The position numbers and the translations under genes are program-made. Below the pieces are notes generated by a model. That model saw only the letters and a program-made list of their open reading frames with translations. It was not told the DNA's origin and searched no databases. Of a stretch of DNA of 64,000 nucleotides, positions 54,407 to 63,771 are shown piece after piece (within the stretch, counting starts at the first letter, position 1; each line of letters starts with the position of its first letter). The stretch comes from Streptomyces marianii (GTDB lineage Bacteria; Actinomycetota; Actinomycetes; Streptomycetales; Streptomycetaceae): the NCBI RefSeq assembly GCF_005795905.1, contig NZ_VAWE01000001.1:3010501-3074500 (forward strand), given 5' to 3'.

Positions 54407-55954
54407 ATGCGACGGGAAAGGCACATGACTCCGCCGCGCAGACGCGGCCGGGGCCCGCGCGACCGGGGCGCGGCCGCCTCGGAGTACGTGGGGGCGATCG
54501 TCGTCTCCGCCGCTGTGGTCGGGGCCCTTGTCGGCACGGGCGTCGACAGGACCATCGCCGACACGCTGCGCTGTCTCGTCACCTTCGGCGGATCCTGCGG
54601 TACTCCGGGAGGGGACGATGCGGCCCCCAGGACCGACGCCGGCTACGAACCCGCGCTCTGCCAGATCTCCTCGGTCAGCGACAAGGCCGGCGCCAAGGGG
54701 AAGCTGCTGTTCATCGAGTGGGGCGAGGAGTACGGCTTCCAGCAGCAGACGTTCCGGTCGAAGACGGACGTCAACAGGGACGGCACGGTCGACGAGAACG
54801 ACCAGCAGGTGCTGATGACCTTCACGGACGCCGCCTCCATCGCCGCCAAGAAGGACTGGAAGCCGGGCGCCAAGGTCGGGCGGTTCGGCTCGGACAAGGT
54901 CGAGCTGGGCGCCGGGATCAAGGTCACCAACGGGGACACCTGGGTGTTCGACAGCGAGGCGGAGGCGAAGGCGTTCCGCGACGACCTCGAGAGCCTGAAG
55001 ACGTACGAGCTGGCCAACCGGCACTCCAACGCCCGGGGCGGCGGTCTGGGCAACAGCATCCTCTATCTCTTCGGCAAGGGCCCCATGGCCGAGGAGGAGA
55101 GGCTGCGCGACCGGATCGACGAGCAGCCGGGCGACCGGCACATCAGCCACGGCAAGGTCGGCATCGAGGCGAGCGCCGCGGGCGGCCTGAAGCTGTCGCC
55201 CGGCGACGAGAGGAGGCTGAGCGCCACACTGGGCGGGAACTTCAGGTTCTCCCCCGAGGCGACGTGGACCGACAACGACTTCAAGGGCACCAAGTCCTAC
55301 ACCTACAGCGCGTCTATCGAGTACGGCACGAAGGTCGGGTACGAGGCCGGGCCCCTCGGCGGTGAGGCATCCGCGTCCACCACGCAGACCGGGACCATCA
55401 CCGTCACCCACGACAAGGAGACCGGTGAGCTGCTGCGCATCGACATGACGCGCACGGTCGAGAAGGGCGCCACGAAGGACGGGGTGAAGATCGGCGGCGA
55501 CAACGGCCGGGACGGCGACGACAAGCGCGGCGGAAGCGGTTCGGTCAAGGGCACCGACCAGGAGACGGGCATCGAGGTCATCACCGACTCGATCGTCATC
55601 CCACCCGGAGCCGAAGGGGCGAAGCAGCGCGCGGTCGCGCAGCAGTGGCTGGACGGGAACGGCCGGTACGCGGCGCCGTTCCGCTACATGTTCGACCATC
55701 ACGCCCCGACGACGCGGCCGGGCGCGGACGACCCGTTCGGACAGCTGCTCTTCGACGAGGGTCTGTCGAGCCGCACGACGTACACGGGTCTGACCGACGC
55801 GGCGGAGTACGGCTTCGAACTGAACCTGGGACTGAGTCTGGGCTTCTCGGTCTCGACGGAGACGAAGGAGGAGATCCTCGATGACGCGGAGTTCCTGGGG
55901 GCGCCGCAGGGAGGCAGCCGGAGCTACGTCCCGTACAGCTACTGTGCGAACTGA
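54407..55954 (+). CDS. Large exported protein with Flp-pilin-like N-terminus
   Basis: The 515-aa protein begins with a basic leader, then prepilin signature G21-AAAS-E26-Y27 and pilin helix VGAIVVSAAVVGALVGTGVDRTIADTL. Cysteines at RCLVTFGGSC and PALCQ follow. A dockerin/EF-hand-type calcium loop DVNRDGTVDENDQ lies at 121-133. A long beta-rich region contains GKVGIEASAAGGLKLSPGDERRL and SYTYSASIEYGTKVGYEAGPLGGEASASTTQTGTITV. No catalytic domain is recognised. GGAGGGGGAAGGGC precedes ATG 54407. The N-terminus matches Flp and the toxin, so TadV processing and Tad-dependent display are inferred. Confidence 0.8.
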   Translation: MRRERHMTPPRRRGRGPRDRGAAASEYVGAIVVSAAVVGALVGTGVDRTIADTLRCLVTFGGSCGTPGGDDAAPRTDAGYEPALCQISSVSDKAGAKGKLLFIEWGEEYGFQQQTFRSKTDVNRDGTVDENDQQVLMTFTDAASIAAKKDWKPGAKVGRFGSDKVELGAGIKVTNGDTWVFDSEAEAKAFRDDLESLKTYELANRHSNARGGGLGNSILYLFGKGPMAEEERLRDRIDEQPGDRHISHGKVGIEASAAGGLKLSPGDERRLSATLGGNFRFSPEATWTDNDFKGTKSYTYSASIEYGTKVGYEAGPLGGEASASTTQTGTITVTHDKETGELLRIDMTRTVEKGATKDGVKIGGDNGRDGDDKRGGSGSVKGTDQETGIEVITDSIVIPPGAEGAKQRAVAQQWLDGNGRYAAPFRYMFDHHAPTTRPGADDPFGQLLFDEGLSSRTTYTGLTDAAEYGFELNLGLSLGFSVSTETKEEILDDAEFLGAPQGGSRSYVPYSYCAN

Positions 55955-55979
55955 TCACGGCGGCAGGAGCACCGAGGCC

Positions 55980-56630
55980 ATGGGCACACAGGGCATGGGC
56001 GGCAGGCCCGGCGCCGGCATGGGCGGGCGGGCCGGACACACGACCGAGCGGGCCGAGGGTACGCCGGCCGTGGCCGCGCGCGCCCCCGGCGGCGCGCGAC
56101 GAGTCGGCCTGCGGCTGGTCGCGGCCGTCGCCCTGCTGGCCCTCGCCGGGTGCGGATCGGACCAGGCAGCGTCGGTCGCTCCGAAGGGGTGGGGGACGCT
56201 GGAGACGCCGTCCGTCACGGTCGCGCATCCCCCCGCGTTCAAGGAGCAGGGCGAGGCCGAGCGCAGCAGGTTCAACGCCGCCGCGGCGACACTGACCGAG
56301 GACGGCCGGGCGGTCGGCACGATCACGGTGCAGCTCGGCTTCACCGAGGCCGACTCGGCGGAGGAGGCGGCGATCGGTGCCGAGGCGGGGATCGCCCTCG
56401 GTTCAACGCTCAAGGGTCAGAAGGAGATCACCGTCGCGGGTCCGGAGGGCCGGCGCGAGGCACGGCGGATCGACTTCGAGTTCACCAGAGGGCCGGACCG
56501 GGTCCGGGGTGTGATCGTCGCGGGACTGGACACGGCCAGGAAGGCGTACGCCGTGCGTGTCGACGCGGTGAAGGGACGGCTCGGCGACGACGATCTGAAG
56601 AAGATCGTCGAGTCGGTCGCGGTCAGGTAG
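55980..56630 (+). CDS. Lipoprotein encoded after the pilin-like protein
   Basis: The 216-aa protein has a long Gly/Arg-rich start, then a hydrophobic stretch with lipobox LLALAGC (about residue 57). A compact extracellular domain (about 75-216) begins WGTLETPSVTVAHPPAFKEQGEAERSRFNAAAATLTEDGRAVGTITVQLGF; I do not recognise the family. CAGGAG precedes ATG 55980. It starts 25 bp after the pilin-like gene, so the two form an operon and may interact outside the cell. Confidence 0.7.
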   Translation: MGTQGMGGRPGAGMGGRAGHTTERAEGTPAVAARAPGGARRVGLRLVAAVALLALAGCGSDQAASVAPKGWGTLETPSVTVAHPPAFKEQGEAERSRFNAAAATLTEDGRAVGTITVQLGFTEADSAEEAAIGAEAGIALGSTLKGQKEITVAGPEGRREARRIDFEFTRGPDRVRGVIVAGLDTARKAYAVRVDAVKGRLGDDDLKKIVESVAVR

Positions 56631-56691
56631 GTCCGGCAGGACCGGTGTCCGGCGCACCGAGCGGTGGGCTGCTGACGGGAGGCGGAGGACG

Positions 56692-57138
56692 ATGACGAGG
56701 TACGGTTCCACCGGGGCGTCCGCCCGGGAGGACGAGGGGCCCGGAGCTGCGCTGTTCGCGCTGGCACGGGCCTGGGCGGCCGGGGTCGTCGTCCTGCTCT
56801 TCACGGAGTACGTGCAGGCGACGGTGGTCTACGAGCACGTGGCGACCGCCGCGCGGATGGGGACGTTCGGCGGACGGCTGCTGCTGGTCCATCTGCCGAA
56901 CGCGCTGTGCGTCGCGCTCGCCGTCTGGGCGGCGGCGCGGATCCACCGTGCTCCCTTCCGGGACTCGGTGCCGCGGCATCTGACGGCGGCGCTCGCCGTG
57001 CCGGTCGCGGCCCAGCTGCTGAACATGGGGCTGCAGTGGGAGCGGCTGTCCGTCGAGGGGCTGCTGATGTCGAACGCCGTACTGGTACTGGGGTGTGTCG
57101 CGGGTTGTGCGGCGGACCGGCTGCAGGAGGACGCCTGA
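56692..57138 (+). CDS. Small four-helix membrane protein
   Basis: The 148-aa protein has hydrophobic segments at about 20-40, 60-82, 92-112 and 125-143. The family is not recognised. The ATG at 56692 lies 61 bp after the lipoprotein stop, preceded by GGGAGGCGGAGGACG, so it is probably the third gene of the pilin-like operon. The toxin precursor also has four helices, there fused directly in front of its pilin segment, an intriguing parallel without clear sequence similarity. Confidence 0.65.
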   Translation: MTRYGSTGASAREDEGPGAALFALARAWAAGVVVLLFTEYVQATVVYEHVATAARMGTFGGRLLLVHLPNALCVALAVWAAARIHRAPFRDSVPRHLTAALAVPVAAQLLNMGLQWERLSVEGLLMSNAVLVLGCVAGCAADRLQEDA

Positions 57139-57218
57139 GGGGCGGTCGGAGGTCGGAGGGATGGGCCCGGTCCTGTGGGGACCGGGCCGCTTTCGTATAC
57201 GGGGTTCCGCCAGAGGCC

Positions 57219-57247
57219 TTGACAACCTGATTGGTCTGGACCAACTT
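57219..57247 (+). promoter_or_regulatory. Chitinase promoter with DasR-type operator (dre)
   Basis: TTGACA (57219-57224), 17 bp and CAACTT (57242-57247) form a promoter. TGGTCTGGACCA at 57232-57243 matches the dre consensus TGGTCTAGACCA with one mismatch and overlaps the spacer and -10 box. DasR, the GntR-family N-acetylglucosamine sensor, represses chitinase genes in Streptomyces, so repression relieved by GlcN-6-P is expected. Confidence 0.85.
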
Positions 57248-57307
57248 GGGGCCAGCGGTGGCCACCGTTCCGTACCTCCTCCCCAACTCCCCCACGGAGG
57301 CAGCAAA

Positions 57308-59005
57308 GTGGACCGCACCACACGCAGACGCAGATGGCTCGGCGGAGTGCTGGCGCTGGCCGTCGGCGCCGGGCTCGGGCTGACCGGTGGGGCCGGCACA
57401 GCGCTGGCCGCCGACGTCAACAACGCCAGGAACGCCGGGTTCGAGTCGGGACTCACGAACTGGACGTGCTCCGGCGGGAGCGGAGCCGTGGTGTCGTCGC
57501 CGGTCCACGGCGGGGCCTCGGCGCTCAGGGGCACGCCCTCCGGACAGGACAACGCGAAGTGCTCGCAGACCGTGTCCGTGAAGCCCGACTCGACGTACCG
57601 GCTCAGCGCCTGGGTGCAGGGCTCGTACGTGTACCTGGGCGCGAGCGGGACGGGAACGACCGACGTGTCGGTCTGGACGCCGGGCGGCTCGGGCTGGTCC
57701 CAGCTGAGCACCACGTTCACGACGGGCTCGGCCACCACGTCCGTGACGGTGTACACCCACGGCTGGTACGGGCAGCCGGCCTACTTCGCCGACGACGTCT
57801 CGGTGTTCGGGCCCGACGGGGGCGGCGGCGGTGACCCCGACCCGGTGGTGCCCCCGGCTCCGGGCGGGCTCACCGCGGGTGCGGTGACCTCGTCCTCCGT
57901 GGCGCTGAGCTGGTCCGGCTCGTCCGGCGCGACCGGCTACCACGTGTACCGGAACGGCACCAGGGTCCAGTCGGTCACCGGAACCTCGACCACGGTGACC
58001 GGGCTGGCCGCCTCGACGTCCTACCAGTTCCGGGTGTCCGCCGCGAACGCCGCCGGAGAGTCGGCGAAGTCGGCGCCGGTGACCGCGACGACCTCGGGCG
58101 GCGGCGACCCGGGCAACCCCTCGGTGCCGAAGCACGCGGTGACCGGCTACTGGCAGAACTTCGACAACGGCGCGACCGCGCAGAAGCTGCGGGACGTGCC
58201 GTCGCAGTACGACATCATCGCGGTCTCGTTCGCCGACTCGACCGCGACCGCCGGCCAGATCGTGTTCAACCTCGACCCGGCCGTCGGTTACGGATCCGTG
58301 GACGAGTTCAAGAGCGACATCGCCGCCAAGAAGAGCGCCGGGAAGTCGGTCATCCTCTCCGTCGGCGGTGAACGCGGCAACGTCACCATCAACAGCGACG
58401 CGTCCGCGACGGCCTTCGCCGACAGCGCGTACGCCCTGATGCAGAGCTACGGCTTCAGCGGGATCGACATCGACCTCGAGCACGGCATCAACTCGGCGTA
58501 TCTGACGAAGGCCCTGCGCCAACTGTCGACGAAGGCGGGCTCCTCGCTGGTCCTGACGATGGCTCCGCAGACCATCGACATGCAGAACACCGGGACGGAG
58601 TACTTCAGGACCGCCCTCGCCGTGAAGGACATCCTCACCGTCGTCAACATGCAGTACTACAACAGCGGTTCGATGCTCGGCTGCGACCAGAAGGTCTACT
58701 CCCAGGGTTCGGTCGACTTCCTCACCGCGCTCGCCTGCATCCAGCTCGAGGGCGGCCTCGACCCGTCCCAGGTGGGGATCGGCGTTCCGGCCTCCACCCG
58801 GGGTGCCGGGAGCGGCTACGTCGACCCGCAGATCGTGAAGAACGCGCTGGACTGCCTCACCCGGGGCACCAACTGCGGCTCGTTCAAGCCCTCGCGGGCG
58901 TACCCCACCCTGCGCGGTGCGATGACCTGGTCGACGAACTGGGACGCGACGGCCGGCAACGCCTGGTCCAACGCGGTCGGACCGCACGTGCACAACCTGC
59001 CCTGA
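57308..59005 (+). CDS. Secreted GH18 chitinase with carbohydrate-binding and FnIII modules
   Basis: The 565-aa enzyme has a signal peptide (about 1-35, cleaved near GTALAA). A CBM4/9-like beta-sandwich (about 36-170) and a Gly/Pro linker follow. Next is a fibronectin III module (about 183-265, PGGLTAGAVTSSSVALSWSGSSGATGYHVYRNG). The GH18 domain (about 275-565) has the active-site motif GFSGIDIDLEHG with catalytic Glu. The MQYYNSGS segment lines the substrate groove. It hydrolyses chitin. GTG 57308 follows GGAGGCAGCAAA. Confidence 0.95.
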   Translation: MDRTTRRRRWLGGVLALAVGAGLGLTGGAGTALAADVNNARNAGFESGLTNWTCSGGSGAVVSSPVHGGASALRGTPSGQDNAKCSQTVSVKPDSTYRLSAWVQGSYVYLGASGTGTTDVSVWTPGGSGWSQLSTTFTTGSATTSVTVYTHGWYGQPAYFADDVSVFGPDGGGGGDPDPVVPPAPGGLTAGAVTSSSVALSWSGSSGATGYHVYRNGTRVQSVTGTSTTVTGLAASTSYQFRVSAANAAGESAKSAPVTATTSGGGDPGNPSVPKHAVTGYWQNFDNGATAQKLRDVPSQYDIIAVSFADSTATAGQIVFNLDPAVGYGSVDEFKSDIAAKKSAGKSVILSVGGERGNVTINSDASATAFADSAYALMQSYGFSGIDIDLEHGINSAYLTKALRQLSTKAGSSLVLTMAPQTIDMQNTGTEYFRTALAVKDILTVVNMQYYNSGSMLGCDQKVYSQGSVDFLTALACIQLEGGLDPSQVGIGVPASTRGAGSGYVDPQIVKNALDCLTRGTNCGSFKPSRAYPTLRGAMTWSTNWDATAGNAWSNAVGPHVHNLP

Positions 59006-59075
59006 CCACGGGCGCGGCCGCGGACACCACACGCGGTCCTCCCGTCCACGCCGTCCTCCCCGTCCTCCCCGGACA

Positions 59076-59107
59076 GGCAGCGCCACCGCCCCACCGGTGG
59101 CGCTGCC
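59076..59107. terminator. Bidirectional hairpin terminator between chitinase and transporter genes
   Basis: Perfect 12-bp arms (GGCAGCGCCACC and complement) with an 8-nt loop lie between convergent genes. Confidence 0.75.
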
Positions 59108-59170
59108 GCCGTCCGGGCGTTCAGTACACCGGTCCGCCGTACGTCATGCCCCGCCAGTAAGACGCCACCC

Positions 59171-60448
59171 TCACCAGGGGAGTTCACGCACCTGCTGCAC
59201 GCACAGCACGACGAAGAGCAGCCCCGCCACACCCAGCATCGCGTTGCTCAGCATGCCGTTGCGCCACTCCCGCGGGGTGCGCGAGGAGTTGAGCAGCCAC
59301 ACCAGGGTCAGCGCCAGGAACGGCATGAAGAACGCCCCGATCACTCCGTACACGATGACGAGACCGAACGGCTGGTCCAGGAACAGCAGCGAGATCGGCG
59401 GGAAGGTGAGCCACAGCAGATAGGCGCGGAACGCCGGCGACTTCTCGCGCGGTGTCCCGGCCGGCGCGAGCCTCGGCCGATAGTGGGCGACGAAGTCCGC
59501 GAACAGCAGGCTGACGCCGTGCCAGACGCCGATCAGCGAGGTGAACGACGTGGCGAAGAAGCCGACGAGGAAGAGTTTGGCCGTGGCGGCGCCGTAGCGG
59601 TCCTCCAGGATCGTGCCGAGGTCCAGCAGGCCCTTGTCCCCCTTGGTGATCGCGATCCCCGAGGAGTGCAGCAGCTCGGCGCCGACGAAGAGCATCGCGA
59701 CGACGAAGATCCCCGTGGTGAGGTAGGCGACGCGGTTGTCGAGCCGCATGACCTTCATCCAGCCGGTGTTGTTCCAGCCCTTGGCGTTGACCCAGTAGCC
59801 GTACGCGGCGAGCGTGATGGTGCCGCCGACGCCGCCGATCAGACCGAGCGTGTAGACGAGGGAGCCCTCCGGGAGGACGGGCACGAGCCCGGCGAACGCG
59901 TCGCCCAGGTTCGGCGCGACACGTACCGCCAGATAGACCGTGACCAGGAACATCACGCCCACCAGGACCGTCATGACCTTCTCGAAGACGGCGTACCGGT
60001 TGAACCAGACGAAGACGAGCCCGACGAGGCCGCAGAGGATGCCCCACCACTTGAGGCCCATCGCGTCGGGGAAGAGCGCACCGAGCGGCAGCGCGCTGGA
60101 GGACATCGCGGCCGCTCCGTAGACGAAGCCCCAGACGACGACGTAACCGACGAAGTAGACCGTGGTCCAGCGGCCGAGGCTGCGCCAGCCGTCGAAGAGG
60201 GTGCGGCCGGTGGCGAGGTGCCAGCGCCCCGCCGCCTCCGCGAGTGAGATCTTCACCAGGCAGCCGACGACCGCGGCCCACAGGAGCGCGTAGCCGAACT
60301 TGCTGCCCGCGATCAGGGTGGCGACGAGGTCCCCCGCGCCGACGCCGGTCGCTGCGACGACGATGCCCGGACCGATGTGACGCCAACTCGCCTGGCGCAT
60401 CACCGGGGCAGCCGCCCGTCCTTCTCGGTCTTCCGTCATGTCCGCCAT
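59171..60448 (-). CDS. NRAMP-superfamily transporter lacking the canonical metal-site motifs
   Basis: The 425-aa protein has about eleven membrane helices and NRAMP/LeuT-fold features. Where NRAMP helix 1 normally has DPGN, this protein has [18 protein letters not shown]. Helix 6 lacks the MPH motif and shows [18 protein letters not shown] instead. It thus resembles NRAMP-related transporters of unusual specificity (for instance Mg2+ or other cations) rather than a Mn/Fe importer. AGGACC upstream favours ATG 60448 over 60439. Confidence 0.82.
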   Translation of the reverse strand: MADMTEDREGRAAAPVMRQASWRHIGPGIVVAATGVGAGDLVATLIAGSKFGYALLWAAVVGCLVKISLAEAAGRWHLATGRTLFDGWRSLGRWTTVYFVGYVVVWGFVYGAAAMSSSALPLGALFPDAMGLKWWGILCGLVGLVFVWFNRYAVFEKVMTVLVGVMFLVTVYLAVRVAPNLGDAFAGLVPVLPEGSLVYTLGLIGGVGGTITLAAYGYWVNAKGWNNTGWMKVMRLDNRVAYLTTGIFVVAMLFVGAELLHSSGIAITKGDKGLLDLGTILEDRYGAATAKLFLVGFFATSFTSLIGVWHGVSLLFADFVAHYRPRLAPAGTPREKSPAFRAYLLWLTFPPISLLFLDQPFGLVIVYGVIGAFFMPFLALTLVWLLNSSRTPREWRNGMLSNAMLGVAGLLFVVLCVQQVRELPW

Positions 60449-60629
60449 GCGTGTGGTCCTGCCTTCCCGTTCGTGCCGTGCGTCCCGTGCCTCGGTCAAC
60501 CGGTGTCCGACGTGTGCTATTGACCGGGGCATGCCATACCCCGACCATGTGCCCGACACACCAGAACCACCGTCAGCACATCCGCACGTCGCATCCAGCC
60601 ACCCCCACACTCCCCACCCAGGAGACAGC

Positions 60630-62015
60630 ATGCGACTTCGCACACGCGGCATCGGCACTCCCGGCCGCACCGGCAGACGCCGCGGCCGGAGGTCCACCAC
60701 CCGGTCCGCCACCCTCGCAGGCCTGCTGGCACTCGCCGTGGCGGTGCCCTTCACGGCGACCGCATCCCCGGCACCGGAGCCCGCGGGCTCCGCGACCGCC
60801 GCGGCCGACGGGCAGACCCGCCAGTACGAGATCCACGGCCCGTCGACCGTCGCCGAGCGCACGGCCGTCGCGGCCACCGGCGTCTCGATCGACGAGGTCC
60901 ACGACCACACGGTCGTCGTCAGCGCCGACGCCGGCCAGGCCGAGCGGCTCCGCGCGCTCGGCCACGACCTCGAAGCGCTGCCCGCGCCACCGTCCCGCAG
61001 GGCGGCGGGCGCCTCGGCCGAGCCGTTCGACTTCCCCTCCGCGGACTCCCGGTACCACAACTACGCCGAGATGAACGCGGAGATCGACCAGCGCATCGCG
61101 GCCCACCCGGACATCATGAGCAAGCGGGTGATCGGCAAGTCCTACCAGGGCCGCGACATCATCGCCGTCAAGATCAGCGACAACGTCGGCAGCGACGAGG
61201 ACGAGCCCGAGGTCCTCTTCACCCACCACCAGCACGCCCGTGAGCACCTCACGGTGGAGATGGCCCTCTACCTGCTGCGTGAGCTCGGCGACGACTACGG
61301 CTCGGACTCCCGGATCACCAACGCCGTCAACAGCCGGGAGATCTGGATCGTGCCGGACCTCAACCCGGACGGCGGCGAGTACGACATCGCCACCGGTTCC
61401 TACCGCAGCTGGCGCAAGAACCGCCAGCCCAACTCAGGGTCGTCGGCCGTCGGTACGGACCTGAACCGCAACTGGGACTACAAGTTCGGCTGCTGCGGCG
61501 GCTCCTCCGGCTCCCCCGGCTCGGAGACCTACCGCGGCCGGGCCGCCGAGTCGGCCCCCGAGGTGAAGGTCGTCGCCGACTTCGTGCGCTCCCGCGTCGT
61601 CGGGGGCAAGCAGCAGATCACGGCGGGCATCGACTTCCACACCTACAGCGAACTGGTGCTCTGGCCGTACGGCTACACCAAGGCCGACACGGCCCCCGGC
61701 ATGACCCAGGACGACCACGACGCCTTCGCCACCGTCGGCCGGAAGATGGCCGCGAGCAACGGCTACACCCCCGAGCAGTCGAGCGACCTGTACATCACGG
61801 ACGGGTCGATCGACGACTGGCTGTGGGGCAGCCAGAAGATCTTCGGCTACACCTTCGAGCTGTACCCGAGGAGCTTCATCGGCGGCGGTTTCTACCCGCC
61901 CGACGAGGTGATCGAGCGGGAGACGAGCCGCAACCGCGACGCGGTGCTGCAACTGGTGGAGAACGCGGACTGTATGTACCGGTCGATCGGCAAGGAACAG
62001 CAGTACTGCTCCTGA
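60630..62015 (+). CDS. Secreted zinc carboxypeptidase, M14 family
   Basis: The 461-aa exopeptidase has an Arg-rich signal peptide (about 1-48). A propeptide (about 65-125; [50 protein letters not shown]) follows. The catalytic domain has zinc ligands in [15 protein letters not shown] (H-x-x-E) and [16 protein letters not shown] (His). Substrate-binding Arg/Asn are in [15 protein letters not shown] and the general base Glu in YTFELYPR. The length is typical of actinomycete carboxypeptidase T-like enzymes. GGAGACAGC precedes ATG 60630. Confidence 0.93.
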   Translation: MRLRTRGIGTPGRTGRRRGRRSTTRSATLAGLLALAVAVPFTATASPAPEPAGSATAAADGQTRQYEIHGPSTVAERTAVAATGVSIDEVHDHTVVVSADAGQAERLRALGHDLEALPAPPSRRAAGASAEPFDFPSADSRYHNYAEMNAEIDQRIAAHPDIMSKRVIGKSYQGRDIIAVKISDNVGSDEDEPEVLFTHHQHAREHLTVEMALYLLRELGDDYGSDSRITNAVNSREIWIVPDLNPDGGEYDIATGSYRSWRKNRQPNSGSSAVGTDLNRNWDYKFGCCGGSSGSPGSETYRGRAAESAPEVKVVADFVRSRVVGGKQQITAGIDFHTYSELVLWPYGYTKADTAPGMTQDDHDAFATVGRKMAASNGYTPEQSSDLYITDGSIDDWLWGSQKIFGYTFELYPRSFIGGGFYPPDEVIERETSRNRDAVLQLVENADCMYRSIGKEQQYCS

Positions 62016-62046
62016 ACCGTGCGGTGCCGTCCGAGCGGGCGGCACC

Positions 62047-62081
62047 GGCGCAGGCCCGGCGGTTCCCGCCGGGCCTGCGCC
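62047..62081 (+). terminator. Hairpin terminator after the M14 carboxypeptidase gene
   Basis: A perfect 16-bp stem with a TTC loop starts 32 bp after the stop codon. The rest of 62082-62487 is intergenic. TGGGTCCACC at 62385-62394 is the only feature noticed near the next promoter. Confidence 0.8.
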
Positions 62082-62487
62082 CGTTCCCCCTCCTGGACGC
62101 CGCGGCCCCGGCGCCCCGCCGAGCCCGGTCGGCGTACCCGCCTCTTCCACGGCCCGCGCGGCTGCCGTCCGGCCGGACGGGGGATGACATGTCCGCCGGC
62201 CGTCGCCGTCGAGGACGTGCGTCGAGGCGGTTTGCGTACGGCCGCGTGCGCTCCGGGCGCGGACCTCGTACGCGAGGGCGGGTACGCGACGAGGGGCCCG
62301 CCGGCGGGACCGCTCACACGACACCACCGGCCGCTGCGGCTGCCCGGTCACCCTGACGCGCCCACGGCGATCGCGGCCTGGTCTGATGGGTCCACCACCC
62401 CGGCACCGGCCGGGATGCCGGACAGTCCGAGCGTGCTGGGCGACGCAGCGTGGCCCAGCACGCGACAGCATGCCGAGGAGGCACGCC

Positions 62488-63771
62488 ATGCCCGCCGACA
62501 ACACCGTCGAAGGCCTCGACCGGCTCGCCCGCGAGACCGTCGACCACCGCTTCAAGGCGCTCCCCCCGGACGCCGAGGGCCTCACGGTCGGCGAGCTGGC
62601 CGCCCAGCGGCGCAACCTCTTCACCGGTGGCTTCACCACTCCCGTACTCGCCCTCTCCGCGGAGTCCCTGGAGCACAACCTCGCGCTGCTGGAGAGCTAC
62701 GCCGAGCGCCACGGCCTCGCGTTCGCCCCGCACGGCAAGACCTCCATGTCGCCGCAGCTGTTCGCCCGCCAGCTGGAGCGCGGGGCCTGGGGCATCACCG
62801 CCGCCGTCCCGCACCAGCTCCGCGTCTACCGCGCCCACGGGATCCGGCGCGTCTTCCTCGCCAACGAACTCGTCGACCCGGTGGCGCTGCGCTGGCTCGC
62901 CGGTGAGCTGGAGCGGGACCCGGACTTCCGGTTCATCTGCTACGTCGACTCCGTGCGCGGCGTGGAGCTGATGGACGAGGCGCTGCGCGGCGCCGCCAGG
63001 CCCGTGGACGTCGTGGTCGAACTCGGCGCCGGCGAGGGCGCGCGCACCGGTGCCCGCAGCGACGCCGACTGCACCGCCGTCGCCGGGGCGGTCGCCGCAG
63101 CGACGAACCTGCGGCTGGTCGGTGTCGCGGGCTACGAGGGCGAGGTCCCGGACGCGACGCCCGAGCGGGTGCGCGACTGGCTGCACCGGCTCGTCTCACT
63201 GGCCGTCACCCTCGACCGGGACGGCCGCTTCGCGGCCACGGACGAGATCGTGGTCAGCGCCGGGGGCAGCGCCTGGTTCGACACGGTCGCCGAGGTGTTC
63301 GCGGAGCTTCCCGAACTGTCCCGCCCGGTGCTCAGGCTGCTGCGCTCCGGTGCGTACGTCTCCCACGACGACGGCCACTACAGGCAGCTGACGCCGTTCA
63401 ACCGGGTGCCCGAAGAGGGCGCGCTGGAGCCCGCGTTCCGGCTCTGGGCCCAGGTCGTTTCCCGGCCCACCGGGCAGCAGGCGTTCGCCAACGCGGGCAA
63501 GCGCGACGCCGCGTACGACCTCGACCTCCCCGAGGCCCAGGTCGTCCGGGACGCCCGCGACGGGTCGGTGCGCCCGGCCGCCGGCATCACCGTCACCGGG
63601 CTGTCGGACCAGCACGCCTGGCTGCGGACGGACGAGGACGCGGACCTGGAGGTCGGGGACTGGGTCGGGATGGGCCTGTCCCACCCGTGCACGTCGTTCG
63701 ACAAGTGGCAGCTGATCCCGGTCGCCGAGGCGGACGGCACGGTCACCGACTACATCCGCACCTTCTTCTGA
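62488..63771 (+). CDS. PLP-dependent amino acid deaminase / D-threonine aldolase-like protein
   Basis: The 427-aa protein has an alanine-racemase-type TIM barrel. The PLP lysine is in FAPHGKTSMSPQLF. The barrel continues through VFLANELVDPVALRWL, VVELGAGEGARTGAR and VVSAGGSAWFDT. The C-terminal beta domain contains HAWLRTDEDADLEVGDWVGMGLSHPCTSFDKW, whose His and Cys are the metal ligands in D-threonine aldolase and D-serine dehydratase relatives. It probably acts on a D-amino acid. GGAGG precedes ATG 62488. Confidence 0.85.
   Translation: MPADNTVEGLDRLARETVDHRFKALPPDAEGLTVGELAAQRRNLFTGGFTTPVLALSAESLEHNLALLESYAERHGLAFAPHGKTSMSPQLFARQLERGAWGITAAVPHQLRVYRAHGIRRVFLANELVDPVALRWLAGELERDPDFRFICYVDSVRGVELMDEALRGAARPVDVVVELGAGEGARTGARSDADCTAVAGAVAAATNLRLVGVAGYEGEVPDATPERVRDWLHRLVSLAVTLDRDGRFAATDEIVVSAGGSAWFDTVAEVFAELPELSRPVLRLLRSGAYVSHDDGHYRQLTPFNRVPEEGALEPAFRLWAQVVSRPTGQQAFANAGKRDAAYDLDLPEAQVVRDARDGSVRPAAGITVTGLSDQHAWLRTDEDADLEVGDWVGMGLSHPCTSFDKWQLIPVAEADGTVTDYIRTFF

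Noticed and set aside
56801..59086. 761-codon minus-strand frame opposite the chitinase gene
   Set aside because: Antisense to a GH18 chitinase with signal peptide, ribosome binding site and a dre promoter.
62385..62394. TGGGTCCACC as a fifth copy of the Tad-locus palindrome
   Set aside because: It lacks the GGGCCCA second arm and has no TANNNT box at 22 bp.
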